From: JAEYOM01 sp036260935
GTDB taxonomy: Bacteria > Bacillota > Clostridia > Acetivibrionales > DTU013
DNA: 64,000 nucleotides
Assembly: GCA_036260935.1 (NCBI GenBank)
Contig: DATALQ010000029.1
Coordinates: forward strand, 24,747-88,746
Direction of reading: 5' to 3'
In this document: positions 48,881 to 58,231 of the stretch, one piece after another
Position numbering within the stretch: position 1 is the first letter of the stretch
Layout of the letters: every line of letters begins with the position of its first letter
Position numbers and translations under genes: made by a program
The notes under the pieces: generated by a model
Seen by the model: the letters and a program-made list of their open reading frames with translations, nothing else
Databases searched by the model: none
What the model was told of the DNA's origin: nothing

Positions 48881-49110
48881 GATCGACAGGGCTCGCTTGT
48901 TCAGATCATGTTTTAAGCACCGACTTCAGCAGATCAATCAAACATAAAAGTAAAATCCAACTGAGGAAGTCCTGTCTCCCGGGCTGGTCGCAAGCATGGC
49001 TTGCTGCTCGCCCATGCATCCTGGGTCTTTCCAACCCTTCTATCCGGGTGTACGTTCAGAAGCAACGCTACGTAGATAAAACATGACTTCACAAACAAGC
49101 CCTGCCGATC
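48881..49110. repeat. Palindromic element E
   Basis: A 230-base imperfect palindrome whose arms begin GATCGACAGGGCTCGCTTGT and, on the complement, GATCGGCAGGGCTTGTTTGT, continuing to TCATGTTTTA. It contains an internal hairpin GCAAGCATGGCTTGC. It lies 4 bases after the Eis-like stop. Possibly a non-autonomous derivative of an insertion sequence; no transposase here. With the terminator at 49141-49164 it fills the 334-base gap. Confidence 0.7.
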
Positions 49111-49140
49111 TCTCTAACCGGATTGTATGAGAAGAACCAA

Positions 49141-49164
49141 AAGGAGCTGCCATTCGGCAGCTCC
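49141..49164 (-). terminator. Terminator of the EF-G-like gene
   Basis: GGAGCTGCC/GGCAGCTCC with an ATTC loop, followed by TTTTGG on the minus strand and TAATTTATT on the plus strand; bidirectional in form. Confidence 0.8.
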
Positions 49165-49210
49165 TAATTTATTACTATTATATACTCTGTTGCATCCGGC
49201 TTCGGAGCAG

Positions 49211-51301
49211 TTATTCCTCTTCTTCCTCTTCGGCCATATCCTTCTTGGCTTCCTCTATGACCTTCTGAGCGACGTTGCCCGGAGCTTCCTCATACCTGTC
49301 AAAGTGCTGGTGGAAGGAGCCTCTGCCCTGAGTCATGGACCTTAAGTCGTTGGCATACTTGAACATCTCAGCCGAAGGCACATCTGCAACCACCTGCTGC
49401 AGGCCGCCCTCCTGCGGATTCATGCCGAGGATCCTGCCTCTTCTCTTGTTCAAATCGCCTATGATATCACCCATGTAGTTATCGGGTATATATACTTCGA
49501 CATGGCTTATGGGTTCTAGCAATACCGGGTTTGCCAGCGGCAGGCCCTTCTTGTATGCAAGACGCGCTGCTATTTTGAATGCCATTTCGGAAGAATCGAC
49601 GTCGTGGTACGAACCGTCGACAAGCGTTGCCTTCAGGTTGACAACGGGGTAACCAGCGAGTATACCATGCGGTATTGCTTCGCGCAGGCCCTTTTCAACT
49701 GCAGGATGGTACTGCTTCGGAACAGAGCCGCCGAATATCTTTTCTTCGAATTGCAGATCTTCGGTATCGCCGTGTTCGAATTCCACCCAGACGTGTCCGT
49801 ACTGGCCGTGGCCACCGGACTGTTTCTTGTGTTTGCCTTCGACCTTGACCTTCTTCTTGATGGTTTCCCTGTAGGGAACCTTCGGGTCTATAAGATTTAC
49901 TGAAACGCCGAACTTAGCTTTCAGCTTGCTGACGATGACGTCGAGATGCTGCTCGCCGACACCTGAGATGATAGTCTGATGCGTCTCGGTGTTAAGCGAC
50001 ACCTTAAAGGTAGGATCTTCGTCCTGAAGCCTGTTGAGGCCTGTTCCGATCTTTTCCTCGTCTCCCTTCGACTTCGGCTCAACAGCCAGTGAAAGTGCAG
50101 GTTCCGGGAACTCTATCTTGTCAAGCATAACCGGCTTTGCCTGGTCGCACAGCGTGTCGTTGGTATTGGTATACTGCAGCTTTGCAACTGCTCCAATGTC
50201 GCCTGCGATCAGCTTGTCTACGGGGATCTGCTTTTTACCTCTCAGCAAGAATACCTGAGCGGTCTTCTCAGTTTTTTCCGCAGTTGTATTAAGAACAACG
50301 GAATCGGATTTCAAAGTGCCTGAGTATACTCTGAATATCGAAATTTTGCCTACGAACGGGTCTGCGATGGTTTTGAAAACGAGCGCCGACATGCTCTCTT
50401 GAGGAGTGGTCTTAAGTTCGACTGCCGTATCGGTACCGGGCTTGACAGCCTTGGTCACCGGTTTGTAAGCAGGGGAAGGCATATATTCAAGTATCGTATC
50501 CATCAGAGTCTGTATACCAAGGTTCAGGTATGCTGAGCCGCAGAGCACCGGCACTATTGAACCGTCGGTTATACCGAGGCAAAGGCCCTTCTTGATATCC
50601 TCGGGAGTGAATTCCTCTCCTCCAAAGAATTTTTCCATAAGGTCTTCGCTTGTTTCAGCGATAGCCTCGTTCATAGCATCCTTTATTGCAGATATCTTAT
50701 CGTTTAAACCGGCAGGGATCGCTGTATCTACCAGTTTATCCTTGTCGAATTTTTTCGCCGTCATACCAAGAACATCAACAAAACCCGTAAATTTCTCTCC
50801 CTCTACTATAGGAAGCTGAAAAGCTATGACATTTTTGCCGAATGTATTGGTCAACTGTCCGAGAACTTCGAAGAAATTGGCGTTTTCTTCGTCCATTTTA
50901 TTCACAAAAAACATTTTAGGGATTCCCTGTTCTTTTGCATAAGCCCAGGATTTTTCTGTTCCGACTGCTACGCCGCCCTTTGCCGGAACCAGGATGACCG
51001 CCGCATCCGATACCCTTATGCCCTGTCTCACTTCGCCTACGAAGTCGAAGTAACCGGGAGTATCGATAACATTGATCTTGTGGTCTTTCCACTCACATGG
51101 AGCAATAGACGTACTGATTGAGATTTTTCTTTTGATTTCTTCCGGGTCGTAATCCGAGGTTGTGTTTCCGTCGTTCACCTTGCCGAGCCTGTCAAGAACT
51201 CCAGTGTTGAAAAGCATGGCCTCTGCAAGTGTTGTCTTACCCGCCCCGCCGTGCGACATCAGACACACGTTGCGGAGCTTATCCACAGTATAGTCTTTCA
51301 T
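49211..51301 (-). CDS. EF-G paralog (EF-G-like translation GTPase)
   Basis: A 696-residue protein with all five EF-G domains, but of the EF-G-like paralog group. The P-loop is SHGGAGKTT instead of AHIDAGKTT; the DTPG motif is DTPGYFDF, with Tyr in place of the catalytic His; G4 is NKMD. Domains II-V are intact (GQYGHVWVEFEH, IPDNYMGDIIGDLNKRRGRILG) and an acidic tail (EEEEEE-type) ends the protein. Similar paralogs (FusA2) lack normal GTPase-driven translocation. Function here is not known. GGGGGAATTC precedes the ATG. Confidence 0.88.
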   Translation of the reverse strand: MKDYTVDKLRNVCLMSHGGAGKTTLAEAMLFNTGVLDRLGKVNDGNTTSDYDPEEIKRKISISTSIAPCEWKDHKINVIDTPGYFDFVGEVRQGIRVSDAAVILVPAKGGVAVGTEKSWAYAKEQGIPKMFFVNKMDEENANFFEVLGQLTNTFGKNVIAFQLPIVEGEKFTGFVDVLGMTAKKFDKDKLVDTAIPAGLNDKISAIKDAMNEAIAETSEDLMEKFFGGEEFTPEDIKKGLCLGITDGSIVPVLCGSAYLNLGIQTLMDTILEYMPSPAYKPVTKAVKPGTDTAVELKTTPQESMSALVFKTIADPFVGKISIFRVYSGTLKSDSVVLNTTAEKTEKTAQVFLLRGKKQIPVDKLIAGDIGAVAKLQYTNTNDTLCDQAKPVMLDKIEFPEPALSLAVEPKSKGDEEKIGTGLNRLQDEDPTFKVSLNTETHQTIISGVGEQHLDVIVSKLKAKFGVSVNLIDPKVPYRETIKKKVKVEGKHKKQSGGHGQYGHVWVEFEHGDTEDLQFEEKIFGGSVPKQYHPAVEKGLREAIPHGILAGYPVVNLKATLVDGSYHDVDSSEMAFKIAARLAYKKGLPLANPVLLEPISHVEVYIPDNYMGDIIGDLNKRRGRILGMNPQEGGLQQVVADVPSAEMFKYANDLRSMTQGRGSFHQHFDRYEEAPGNVAQKVIEEAKKDMAEEEEEE

Positions 51302-51999
51302 GTGAATTCCCCCTTGTTTTTACGAACTTATATTAATTTTCCAAATTAATAGCAAATTCATTCAAGAAATACGGGTATTATGACACAATGTATATTATAA
51401 CACACATTAAGACCAGTTCAAGGATTTTCTGAAATGGCCTGGGTATGGCGGCCGCTCCGTTTTTCTTGACAATTCAGTGATATCATTGTAAATTTATATC
51501 AAACCTGAGCCTTGCATATATTGTAAGAAACGCATGATACAAGGGCTCGGAACGGAACGTAATTAAGACTGTGGTGACACTGTTTTGATATCGTAGTTTG
51601 GCAAAATGATAGTACGAAACCGCAGCGGCTGAGGCAGATTAGACTGCTGTGTCGGTGTTTTGACACTGCATGAGTTTTGCGAGTTAGAACATATTAACGA
51701 GGCATTGACAAGGGCAAATTCATGTTTGAGCGAAGCGATATGAAATGCTTCGCATTTCGTTTCAGCTGTAAGTATTTGCGCAGCAAATACTATTGTTTGA
51801 ATTTGCCACCAAGGCTAAGTTTATATGTTCTTCGAACAAAACTCCGCAGTGGGAAAACACCACACAGCAGTTTCGGTACGAAACCGTCGGTACGGCAGTA
51901 TAGGCACAAAGCCGCCGTAGCAGCACGTAGAATGGTAGAATGGCAGAATGGAAAAACTAATGGATTAAGTAGTATAACGGCAGAAAGGAAGGTATCCGC
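51302..51999. other. Intergenic region holding palindromic element B
   Basis: A 698-base gap between divergent genes. It contains element B and its outer partial repeats (TACGAAACCG on both sides). There is no convincing gene; the ORF at 51722-52003 reads through the palindrome. Confidence 0.65.
51644..51870. repeat. Palindromic repeat element, copy B
   Basis: A 227-base palindrome with ends CTGCTGTGT-GGTGTTTT (left has one extra C). Inner blocks are GAGTTTTG/CAAAACTC and AGAACATAT/ATATGTTCT, and the core GGCAAATTC/GAATTTGCC. Left-arm words TGCATGAGTTTTGCG, GAGGCATTG and AAGGGCAAAT match copy A on its minus strand, so A and B are the same family. Confidence 0.75.
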
Positions 52000-53025
52000 A
52001 TGATTATTGTAATGAAGCCCGGGACACAGGAACCTGAAGTCCTGGAAGTAGCAAGAGTCCTTGAAAAGGTAGGACTCGGCGTACACATTTCAAAAGGAAC
52101 CGAAAGAACTATTATTGGCGTTATCGGCGACAAAAGGCTATTGAGCGATATTCCGCTCGAACTGATGCCCGGAGTCGACAAGCTGGTGCCGATAATGGAA
52201 AGCTACAAGCTGGCAGGCAGGACATTCAGACCCGAGCCCAGCGTAATAGACGTCGGCGGAGTTAAAATAGGCGGCCGCGAACTCGTCATGATCGCAGGAC
52301 CATGCGCGGTAGAAAGCCGCGAGCAGATAATGGAGGCTGCCGCCGCAGTCAGGAAGTCCGGCGCAAAAATACTGAGAGGCGGCGCATTCAAGCCAAGGAC
52401 CTCTCCATACTCCTTCCAGGGGCTTGAAGAAGACGGGCTGAAGATGCTGAAGGAGGCCAGCGAGGCGACAGGTCTCGTAACGGTTACCGAGGTTATAAGC
52501 GAGCGTTCCGTTGAAATAGCGGCAAATTATGTCGACATGTTCCAGATCGGCGCACGCAATTCACAGAATTTCCATCTTTTAAGAGAAGTAGGCCGCTCGG
52601 GAAAGCCCGTGCTTTTCAAGAGGGGTTCTGCAACCACAATAGACGAATGGCTCAATGCCGCAGAATATATAATGAGCGAAGGCAATTACAACGTAGTCCT
52701 GTGCGAACGCGGTATCAGGACCTTTGAGACCGCCACCAGAAACACTCTGGACGTAAGTGCGATACCGGTTGTAAAGGCCAACAGCCATCTTCCGATAATT
52801 GTCGACCCAAGCCATGCCGCCGGCAGGGCACAGTACATCCTGCCCCTCTCCCGTGCAGCAATTGCCGCGGGTGCTGACGGACTCATAATAGAAGTCCATC
52901 CAAATCCACGATTGGCGCTGTCCGATGCAGCTCAGCAGCTTTCACCCGAAGCGTTCGATAATTTGTGTAAAGATATCGGAAGGATTGCCGAAATAGTAGG
53001 CAGAGAATTCAAATATGAAGCTTGA
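52000..53025 (+). CDS. aroF: DAHP synthase, AroF/PheA-type
   Basis: A 341-residue 3-deoxy-7-phosphoheptulonate synthase, first step of the shikimate pathway. It has an N-terminal regulatory ferredoxin-like domain (MIIVMKPGTQEPEVLEVARVLEKVGLGVHISKG, 1-70). The catalytic barrel shows MIAGPCAVES, RGGAFKPRTSPYSFQG, QIGARNSQNFHLLREVGRSGKPVLFKRG, CERGIRTFE and DPSHAAGR. AGGAAGG precedes the ATG. Its 3' end overlaps tyrA by 11 bases. Confidence 0.95.
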   Translation: MIIVMKPGTQEPEVLEVARVLEKVGLGVHISKGTERTIIGVIGDKRLLSDIPLELMPGVDKLVPIMESYKLAGRTFRPEPSVIDVGGVKIGGRELVMIAGPCAVESREQIMEAAAAVRKSGAKILRGGAFKPRTSPYSFQGLEEDGLKMLKEASEATGLVTVTEVISERSVEIAANYVDMFQIGARNSQNFHLLREVGRSGKPVLFKRGSATTIDEWLNAAEYIMSEGNYNVVLCERGIRTFETATRNTLDVSAIPVVKANSHLPIIVDPSHAAGRAQYILPLSRAAIAAGADGLIIEVHPNPRLALSDAAQQLSPEAFDNLCKDIGRIAEIVGREFKYEA

Positions 53026-54115
53026 TAGAATCTCTATAATCGGCCTTGGGCTGATCGGCGGTTCACTTGCAAAGGCACTACACGGTAAGCTCAATGTCCG
53101 TTCCATAACCGCTGTGGACAGCGATACCGATGCGCTTGGGTTGGCCTTGCAGCAGGGGATCATTGAAAAGGGAATCACCGTACCCGACGAAAGCGTTTTT
53201 ACCTCCGATATCATTTTTATCTGTACACCTGTAAAACAAGCCGTAAAATATATCATAGAAATCGCGCCCCTTGTAAATGACACCTGTATCGTAACAGATA
53301 CATGCAGCACCAAGGAAGAAATCGCAAAGGCTGTCGCAGGACTCCCACACAAGTTATGCTTTATCGGCGGTCATCCTATGGCCGGTACCGAGAGGTCAGG
53401 TTATGTGAACAGCTATGCGCATATGTTTGAAAACGCATATTATGCTTTAGCCCCGGAGGCTTCCGCTAGACCGGAAGCCGTAGATGCACTGGCGGAACTG
53501 GTGAAAGGCATCGGCGCCATCCCTATCATAATGACGGCTGAAGAACACGACCGGGCAGCGGCCGGCATCAGCCATATTCCGCATGTAATAGCGGCATCTT
53601 TGGTAAATATGGTGAGTGAGCTGGACAAGGAGGACGGCAGGATGAAAACGCTTGCCGCAGGGGGGTTCCGCGATATTACAAGGATCGCTTCCTCCAATCC
53701 TTTGATGTGGGAAAATATTGTTATGAGCAACAAGGCCCAGGTCCTGGCCCTTACAGAGCTGTTCAGGGAACAGCTGAACCATTTTACAAAGGCTCTCGTA
53801 AGCGAAGATTCATCAACGATTCGTGATTTTTTTGCAGACGCGGGCCGATACAGGGATTCGATATCGGATAATCAGGCAGGCCTTATACAGCCTCTGTACA
53901 AGCTTATCGTGGATGTGCAGGACAGACCCGGAATTATTGGTGAAATAGCAACAATTCTGGGCATGAATAATATAAATATAAAAAACATAAATGTTGCAAA
54001 CAGCAGGGAATTCGAGCAGGGTTGCCTTATAGTCTCCCTTTCCGATCCCGACAGTGTAAATTTTGCCTTTGACTTACTTTTAAATACAGGATATAAAGTA
54101 TATAAAAATAAGTAA
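53015..54115 (+). CDS. tyrA: Prephenate dehydrogenase with ACT domain
   Basis: A 366-residue dehydrogenase that makes 4-hydroxyphenylpyruvate for tyrosine. NAD site IIGLGLIGGSLAKALH, then DTCSTKEEIAKAV, GGHPMAGTERSGYVNS, HIPHVIAASLVN and GGFRDITRIASSNP. The C-terminal ACT domain (VDVQDRPGIIGEIATILGMNNINIKNINVANSRE) should mediate tyrosine feedback. Translation is coupled to aroF. Confidence 0.94.
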   Translation: MKLDRISIIGLGLIGGSLAKALHGKLNVRSITAVDSDTDALGLALQQGIIEKGITVPDESVFTSDIIFICTPVKQAVKYIIEIAPLVNDTCIVTDTCSTKEEIAKAVAGLPHKLCFIGGHPMAGTERSGYVNSYAHMFENAYYALAPEASARPEAVDALAELVKGIGAIPIIMTAEEHDRAAAGISHIPHVIAASLVNMVSELDKEDGRMKTLAAGGFRDITRIASSNPLMWENIVMSNKAQVLALTELFREQLNHFTKALVSEDSSTIRDFFADAGRYRDSISDNQAGLIQPLYKLIVDVQDRPGIIGEIATILGMNNINIKNINVANSREFEQGCLIVSLSDPDSVNFAFDLLLNTGYKVYKNK

Positions 54116-54185
54116 GCCGAACATACCCGGACTATGGGTATAAAATACAGAAGCTTTGAAATTACTTTATCAGGGGGGAAGCCAA

Positions 54186-55460
54186 GTGTTAATTGAAAAC
54201 AGAAACACTCTGAGAGGAGAAATCTCAGTTCCGGGAGACAAATCCATTTCCCACAGGGCTATCGTTACCGGAGCTCTTGCGAGAGGCACCACTGAAATCG
54301 ACAATTTTCTGCTTGGCGAAGATTGCATCAGCACAATAGAGTGTTTCAGGAAAATGCAGGTCGGCATCGAAATCCTTCAGGATAACAGGGTCAGGATCCA
54401 GGGACGCGGCCTGTACGGGCTGAAAGCTCCCACCTCCGTACTCAATACGGGACGTTCCGGTACTGCAATAAGGCTCCTTCTGGGTGTCCTAAGCGGTCAG
54501 CCCTTCACCTCGGGCGTGATACGTAACGAAGCTGCAATGAAGAAACCCGTAGGCAAGGTAGTAAGCTATCTGAAGCAGATGGGCGCAAACATATCCGGCC
54601 GGGAGGATGGAAACCTTTGCCCCCTGACCGTATCGGCCTCTTCTTTGAAAGGAACGATATTCGAGCTTTCCGCCCTCGAAACACATATAAAATCCCCTCT
54701 GCTGTTTGCGGGACTTTATGCCCATGGCGACACAGTCGTTAGAGAAGCCATCAAATCAAGGGATCATACCGAACTGATGCTCAACTATTTCGGCGCCGAT
54801 GTCAAATCGGAAGGTCTTGAAGCGATCAGCCATCCCGTAGAAAACCTGTACGCACAGCATGTTTCGATTCCGGGTGACATCTCGATGGCGTCATACTTCA
54901 TAACGGCAGCGCTTCTTGTTCCGAAATCCGACATAGTTATCAGAAATGTCGGAATAAACCCGACCAGAACAGGTATCATCGATATTTACAGGTCTATGGG
55001 CGCAAAAATAGAATTTCTGAATGAACATACAAACAGCAACGAACTTGTCGCCGATATCCATGTAGTTACCTCGCCTCTTATCGGCATTAAGATAGAACCC
55101 CAGCTGATACCAAACCTTATCGACGAACTGCCGATTATTATAACGGCGGCTGCGCTTGCAAAGGGAACTACCGAGATATCAGGCCTGTCCGGATTTAAAG
55201 TCCAGGAGTCGGGCAAATTAAAGGCTATCTCACTTGAGCTGTCCAAAATGGGAGCAAAAATATCAGAAACCGAGGACGGTATCGTAATCGAAGGAAGAGA
55301 AATGCTCAGAGGCACGGTTGTCGAAAGCAACAACAACCATTCGCTTGCCATGGCATTATCCATAGCGGGACTCGCAGCAGAAGGAGAAACAATGATAAGA
55401 AAAACCCAGGCTGTCGATATCGTATACCCCGGGTTCTTTGAGACGCTTAATAAGCTTTAG
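54186..55460 (+). CDS. aroA: EPSP synthase
   Basis: A 424-residue 3-phosphoshikimate 1-carboxyvinyltransferase. It has VPGDKSISHRAIVTGALA (PEP/S3P loop), LNTGRSGTAIRLLLGVLSG, SRDHTELML, SMASYFITAALLV and DELPIIITAAALAKG. Length is typical. The frame extends upstream to a TTG, but GGGGGG placed 7 bases before the GTG at 54186 identifies the start. It completes an aroF-tyrA-aroA cluster. Confidence 0.95.
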   Translation: MLIENRNTLRGEISVPGDKSISHRAIVTGALARGTTEIDNFLLGEDCISTIECFRKMQVGIEILQDNRVRIQGRGLYGLKAPTSVLNTGRSGTAIRLLLGVLSGQPFTSGVIRNEAAMKKPVGKVVSYLKQMGANISGREDGNLCPLTVSASSLKGTIFELSALETHIKSPLLFAGLYAHGDTVVREAIKSRDHTELMLNYFGADVKSEGLEAISHPVENLYAQHVSIPGDISMASYFITAALLVPKSDIVIRNVGINPTRTGIIDIYRSMGAKIEFLNEHTNSNELVADIHVVTSPLIGIKIEPQLIPNLIDELPIIITAAALAKGTTEISGLSGFKVQESGKLKAISLELSKMGAKISETEDGIVIEGREMLRGTVVESNNNHSLAMALSIAGLAAEGETMIRKTQAVDIVYPGFFETLNKL

Positions 55461-55483
55461 GTTTAAAATATGGAGATCATTTT

Positions 55484-55517
55484 GGAACGCAGGGACGGAA
55501 AACCGCCCCTGCGTTCC
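55484..55517. terminator. Bidirectional terminator
   Basis: GGAACGCAGGG-CGG/CCG-CCCTGCGTTCC with an AAAA loop and AATTATTTTT following. It lies between aroA and the convergent rex gene. Confidence 0.88.
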
Positions 55518-55519
55518 AA

Positions 55520-56161
55520 TTATTTTTCGAAGAATTTCTCAGTGATCTTAAAGCCTAGTACCATAAGGCTGTCGCTTAAGTGAACGTTTTCAATCACCAT
55601 CTCGTAGGGCAGCTTCAGATCCATGGGTGAAAAGTTCCACAAGCCCCTTATACCGAGGCGGGCCACTCTTTCAGCCACTTCCCTGGCCTGTTCGTAGGGT
55701 ACGGTCAGTATAGCTATATCCACATTGTTTTTCTTTGCGAATTCTTCAAGTTTATCCATATGGAAGATCTCTATATTTTTGATCCTGGTTCCTATTACCT
55801 TGGGATTTACATCAAAGATACCTATTATTTCGAAGCCTCTTCTTTCAAAATTGCCATAATGGGCCAGTGCCTGTCCCATGTTGCCCGCGCCTATGATTAT
55901 AGTTTTAAACTTGTTGTTAACTCCAAGTATGTTGCCTATTTCATTGAAAAGCAATTCCACGTTGTAGCCATAGCCCTGCTGGCCGAAACCTCCGAAGCAG
56001 TTCAGGTCCTGTCTGATCTGGGAAGCAGTGATGCCCATCCTTGTGCTCAGTTCCTTCGATGAGATCCTGGTTATATCCATCGACAGCAAGTCGGACAGAT
56101 ATCTGTAGTACCTGGGCAGTCTTCTGATAACGGCGATTGAAACTTTCTTCTTTGAAGCCAT
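55520..56161 (-). CDS. rex: Redox-sensing repressor Rex
   Basis: A 213-residue Rex repressor. Winged HTH: RRLPRYYRYLSDLLSMDITRISSKELSTRMGITASQIRQDLNCFGGFGQQGYGY. Rossmann NADH domain: IIIGAGNMGQALAHY, GIFDVNP, AILTVPYEQAREVAERVARLGIRGLWNF. It represses fermentation and NADH-related genes when NADH is low. The ATG is behind GGAGG, with its promoter at 56196-56224. Confidence 0.95.
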   Translation of the reverse strand: MASKKKVSIAVIRRLPRYYRYLSDLLSMDITRISSKELSTRMGITASQIRQDLNCFGGFGQQGYGYNVELLFNEIGNILGVNNKFKTIIIGAGNMGQALAHYGNFERRGFEIIGIFDVNPKVIGTRIKNIEIFHMDKLEEFAKKNNVDIAILTVPYEQAREVAERVARLGIRGLWNFSPMDLKLPYEMVIENVHLSDSLMVLGFKITEKFFEK

Positions 56162-56195
56162 GGACTACCTCCTCCAGAATTTGCATGATACAGGA

Positions 56196-56224
56196 ATTAT
56201 ACAACTTTGATATTTTTTTGTCAA
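56196..56224 (-). promoter_or_regulatory. Promoter of rex
   Basis: Minus-strand TTGACA (56224-56219), 17-base spacer, TATAAT (56201-56196). Confidence 0.85.
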
Positions 56225-56261
56225 TATTGCCCGATACCTGCTTTTTTGCTAGAATGTCTTT

Positions 56262-58199
56262 ATGATAATTCTCGCGTGCAATGAAATAAGCCTGTCCTAC
56301 GGGACGGATGTCATATTGAATAAAGTCAGCTGCAACGTTCAGCAGGGGGAAAAGGCCGGTCTGGTCGGCGTCAATGGCGCTGGCAAATCAACTCTTTTCA
56401 AAATAATTACCGGAAGACTCCAACAGGACTCGGGCGACTTATTTGTTTCGAAAGGGCTTCGGTTGGGCTGCCTTGACCAGAATTCCGGTCTCGATACGGA
56501 CCGTACCATCCGGGCGGAGATGCTTACTACTTATTCCGCGCTCATATCTATGGAAGAGAAGCTCAAGCTGCTGGAGAAAAACATAAGCCTGGAGAAGGAT
56601 GAGGAACGCCTGCATTCGATGATGCATGAATACGATACGCTGCTTGAGCGTTTTTCCCGCGAAGGCGGCTACGAATATAACAGCAGGGTCAGGGGAGTCC
56701 TTCGGGGCCTTGGCTTTCCGGACGAGCAGTTCGAACTGCCCGTAAAAGCCCTCAGCGGCGGACAGAAAACCCGCCTTGCCCTGGCAAAGCTGCTGCTCGA
56801 GGAACCCGATCTGCTGCTTCTCGATGAGCCTACGAACCACCTCGACATATCTGCAATCGAGTGGCTGGAGGATTATCTCAAAGGCTACAGGAAAGCCGTG
56901 CTTGTGATATCCCATGACCGCTATTTCCTGGATGCGGTGACCACAAAAACCATAGAGCTCGAAAACTGCGAATGTACTACCTATGATGGAAGTTATTCCG
57001 TATACGCGCAAAAGAAAGCGGTCGACAGGGAGATCCAACGCAGGCATTACGAACAGCAGCAGAAGGAAATCGCGCGGATGGAGGCGTTCATAGAGCAGCA
57101 AAGACGCTGGAACCGCGAGAAGAATATCGTTGCGGCGGAAAGCCGGCAGAAGGCTATCGACAGGCTGGAGAAACTCGATGCGCCCCAAAAGCTGCCCGAG
57201 GGCATTAAAATAAAGTTCAGCAGCAGCATCATCAGCGGAAACGATGTGCTGTCCGTCGAAAACCTTTCAAAGAGCTTTCCGGGGAAACCACTGTTCAATG
57301 ATATCAATTTCGATATGAAGCGCAACGAAAGGGTTTTCCTGCTGGGACCGAACGGATGCGGCAAGTCGACGCTGCTGAAGATACTTGCGGGCAGGCTCGT
57401 ACAGACCGACGGCAGCTACGAATACGGGCACAAGATCGTGCTGGGCTACTACGATCAGGAACTGGAAGGCTTGAATGAAAACAATACGGTACTTGAAGAA
57501 GTATGGAACGATAACGAGAAGCTTACACATACACAGATACGCAACGCTTTGGCGCAATTTCTTTTTACAGGCGAAGAGGTGTACAAGACCGTCGGTGTAC
57601 TAAGCGGAGGCGAAAAAAGCAGGGTCGCTCTCACAAAGCTGATGTTGTCGGGCGCGAATCTGCTCTTGCTCGACGAGCCCACAAACCATCTCGACGTCAA
57701 CTCAAGGGAAGCCCTCGAGGAAGCGCTGCTGGCATTTGACGGGACATTGCTGGCCGTATCTCACGACCGTTATTTTATAAGCAAGCTGGCATCAAGAATA
57801 ATTGAAATGACAGGGAAAAACCTCGAAGACTATCGGGGAAACTATTCCTTCTATCTCGATCACCGCAGGCAGCCCAAGCAGGATCAGGCCGGCGGAAACG
57901 GACAGAATCTCTCATCCTCCAAGCAAGAGCGGCAGGAGAACAAGGAGGAAAAAGCCCGCAGAAGGAAACTTGAAAAACAACTTGCCGCCTGTGAGGACGA
58001 TATCGGCAGGACTGAAGCGAGACTTTCGGAAATAGCAGAAGAGATGACCCGTGATACGGCGCTCAGCAATCATGTACTTCTCTCGGCTTTGCATGGCGAG
58101 CAGCTCGAACTCGAAAGCAAGCTTGAAAAACTGTACGGCGATTGGGGTATTTTTACCGAACAAATGGAAGAACTGACGGCATCACAGGCAGCGACCTGA
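56262..58199 (+). CDS. ABC-F family ATPase
   Basis: A 645-residue protein with two ABC modules and no membrane part. First: Walker A GVNGAGKST, signature LSGGQKTRLALAK, Walker B LLLLDEPTNHLD. Second: Walker A GPNGCGKST, signature LSGGEKSRVALTK, Walker B the same. The inter-domain linker (about 235-330) is Arg/Lys-rich. The C-terminus (about 540-640) is a charged coiled coil as in Uup/YdiF. ABC-F proteins act on ribosomes, some conferring antibiotic resistance; a general housekeeping role is more likely here. The ATG at 56262 has no obvious SD. Confidence 0.92.
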   Translation: MIILACNEISLSYGTDVILNKVSCNVQQGEKAGLVGVNGAGKSTLFKIITGRLQQDSGDLFVSKGLRLGCLDQNSGLDTDRTIRAEMLTTYSALISMEEKLKLLEKNISLEKDEERLHSMMHEYDTLLERFSREGGYEYNSRVRGVLRGLGFPDEQFELPVKALSGGQKTRLALAKLLLEEPDLLLLDEPTNHLDISAIEWLEDYLKGYRKAVLVISHDRYFLDAVTTKTIELENCECTTYDGSYSVYAQKKAVDREIQRRHYEQQQKEIARMEAFIEQQRRWNREKNIVAAESRQKAIDRLEKLDAPQKLPEGIKIKFSSSIISGNDVLSVENLSKSFPGKPLFNDINFDMKRNERVFLLGPNGCGKSTLLKILAGRLVQTDGSYEYGHKIVLGYYDQELEGLNENNTVLEEVWNDNEKLTHTQIRNALAQFLFTGEEVYKTVGVLSGGEKSRVALTKLMLSGANLLLLDEPTNHLDVNSREALEEALLAFDGTLLAVSHDRYFISKLASRIIEMTGKNLEDYRGNYSFYLDHRRQPKQDQAGGNGQNLSSSKQERQENKEEKARRRKLEKQLAACEDDIGRTEARLSEIAEEMTRDTALSNHVLLSALHGEQLELESKLEKLYGDWGIFTEQMEELTASQAAT

Positions 58200-58231
58200 A
58201 AACCGTCAGTCCCACAAATAAAGCGGATAAC

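Noticed and set aside
51722..52003. 93-residue ORF upstream of aroF
   Set aside because: It runs through palindromic element B and overlaps the aroF start; no translation signal.
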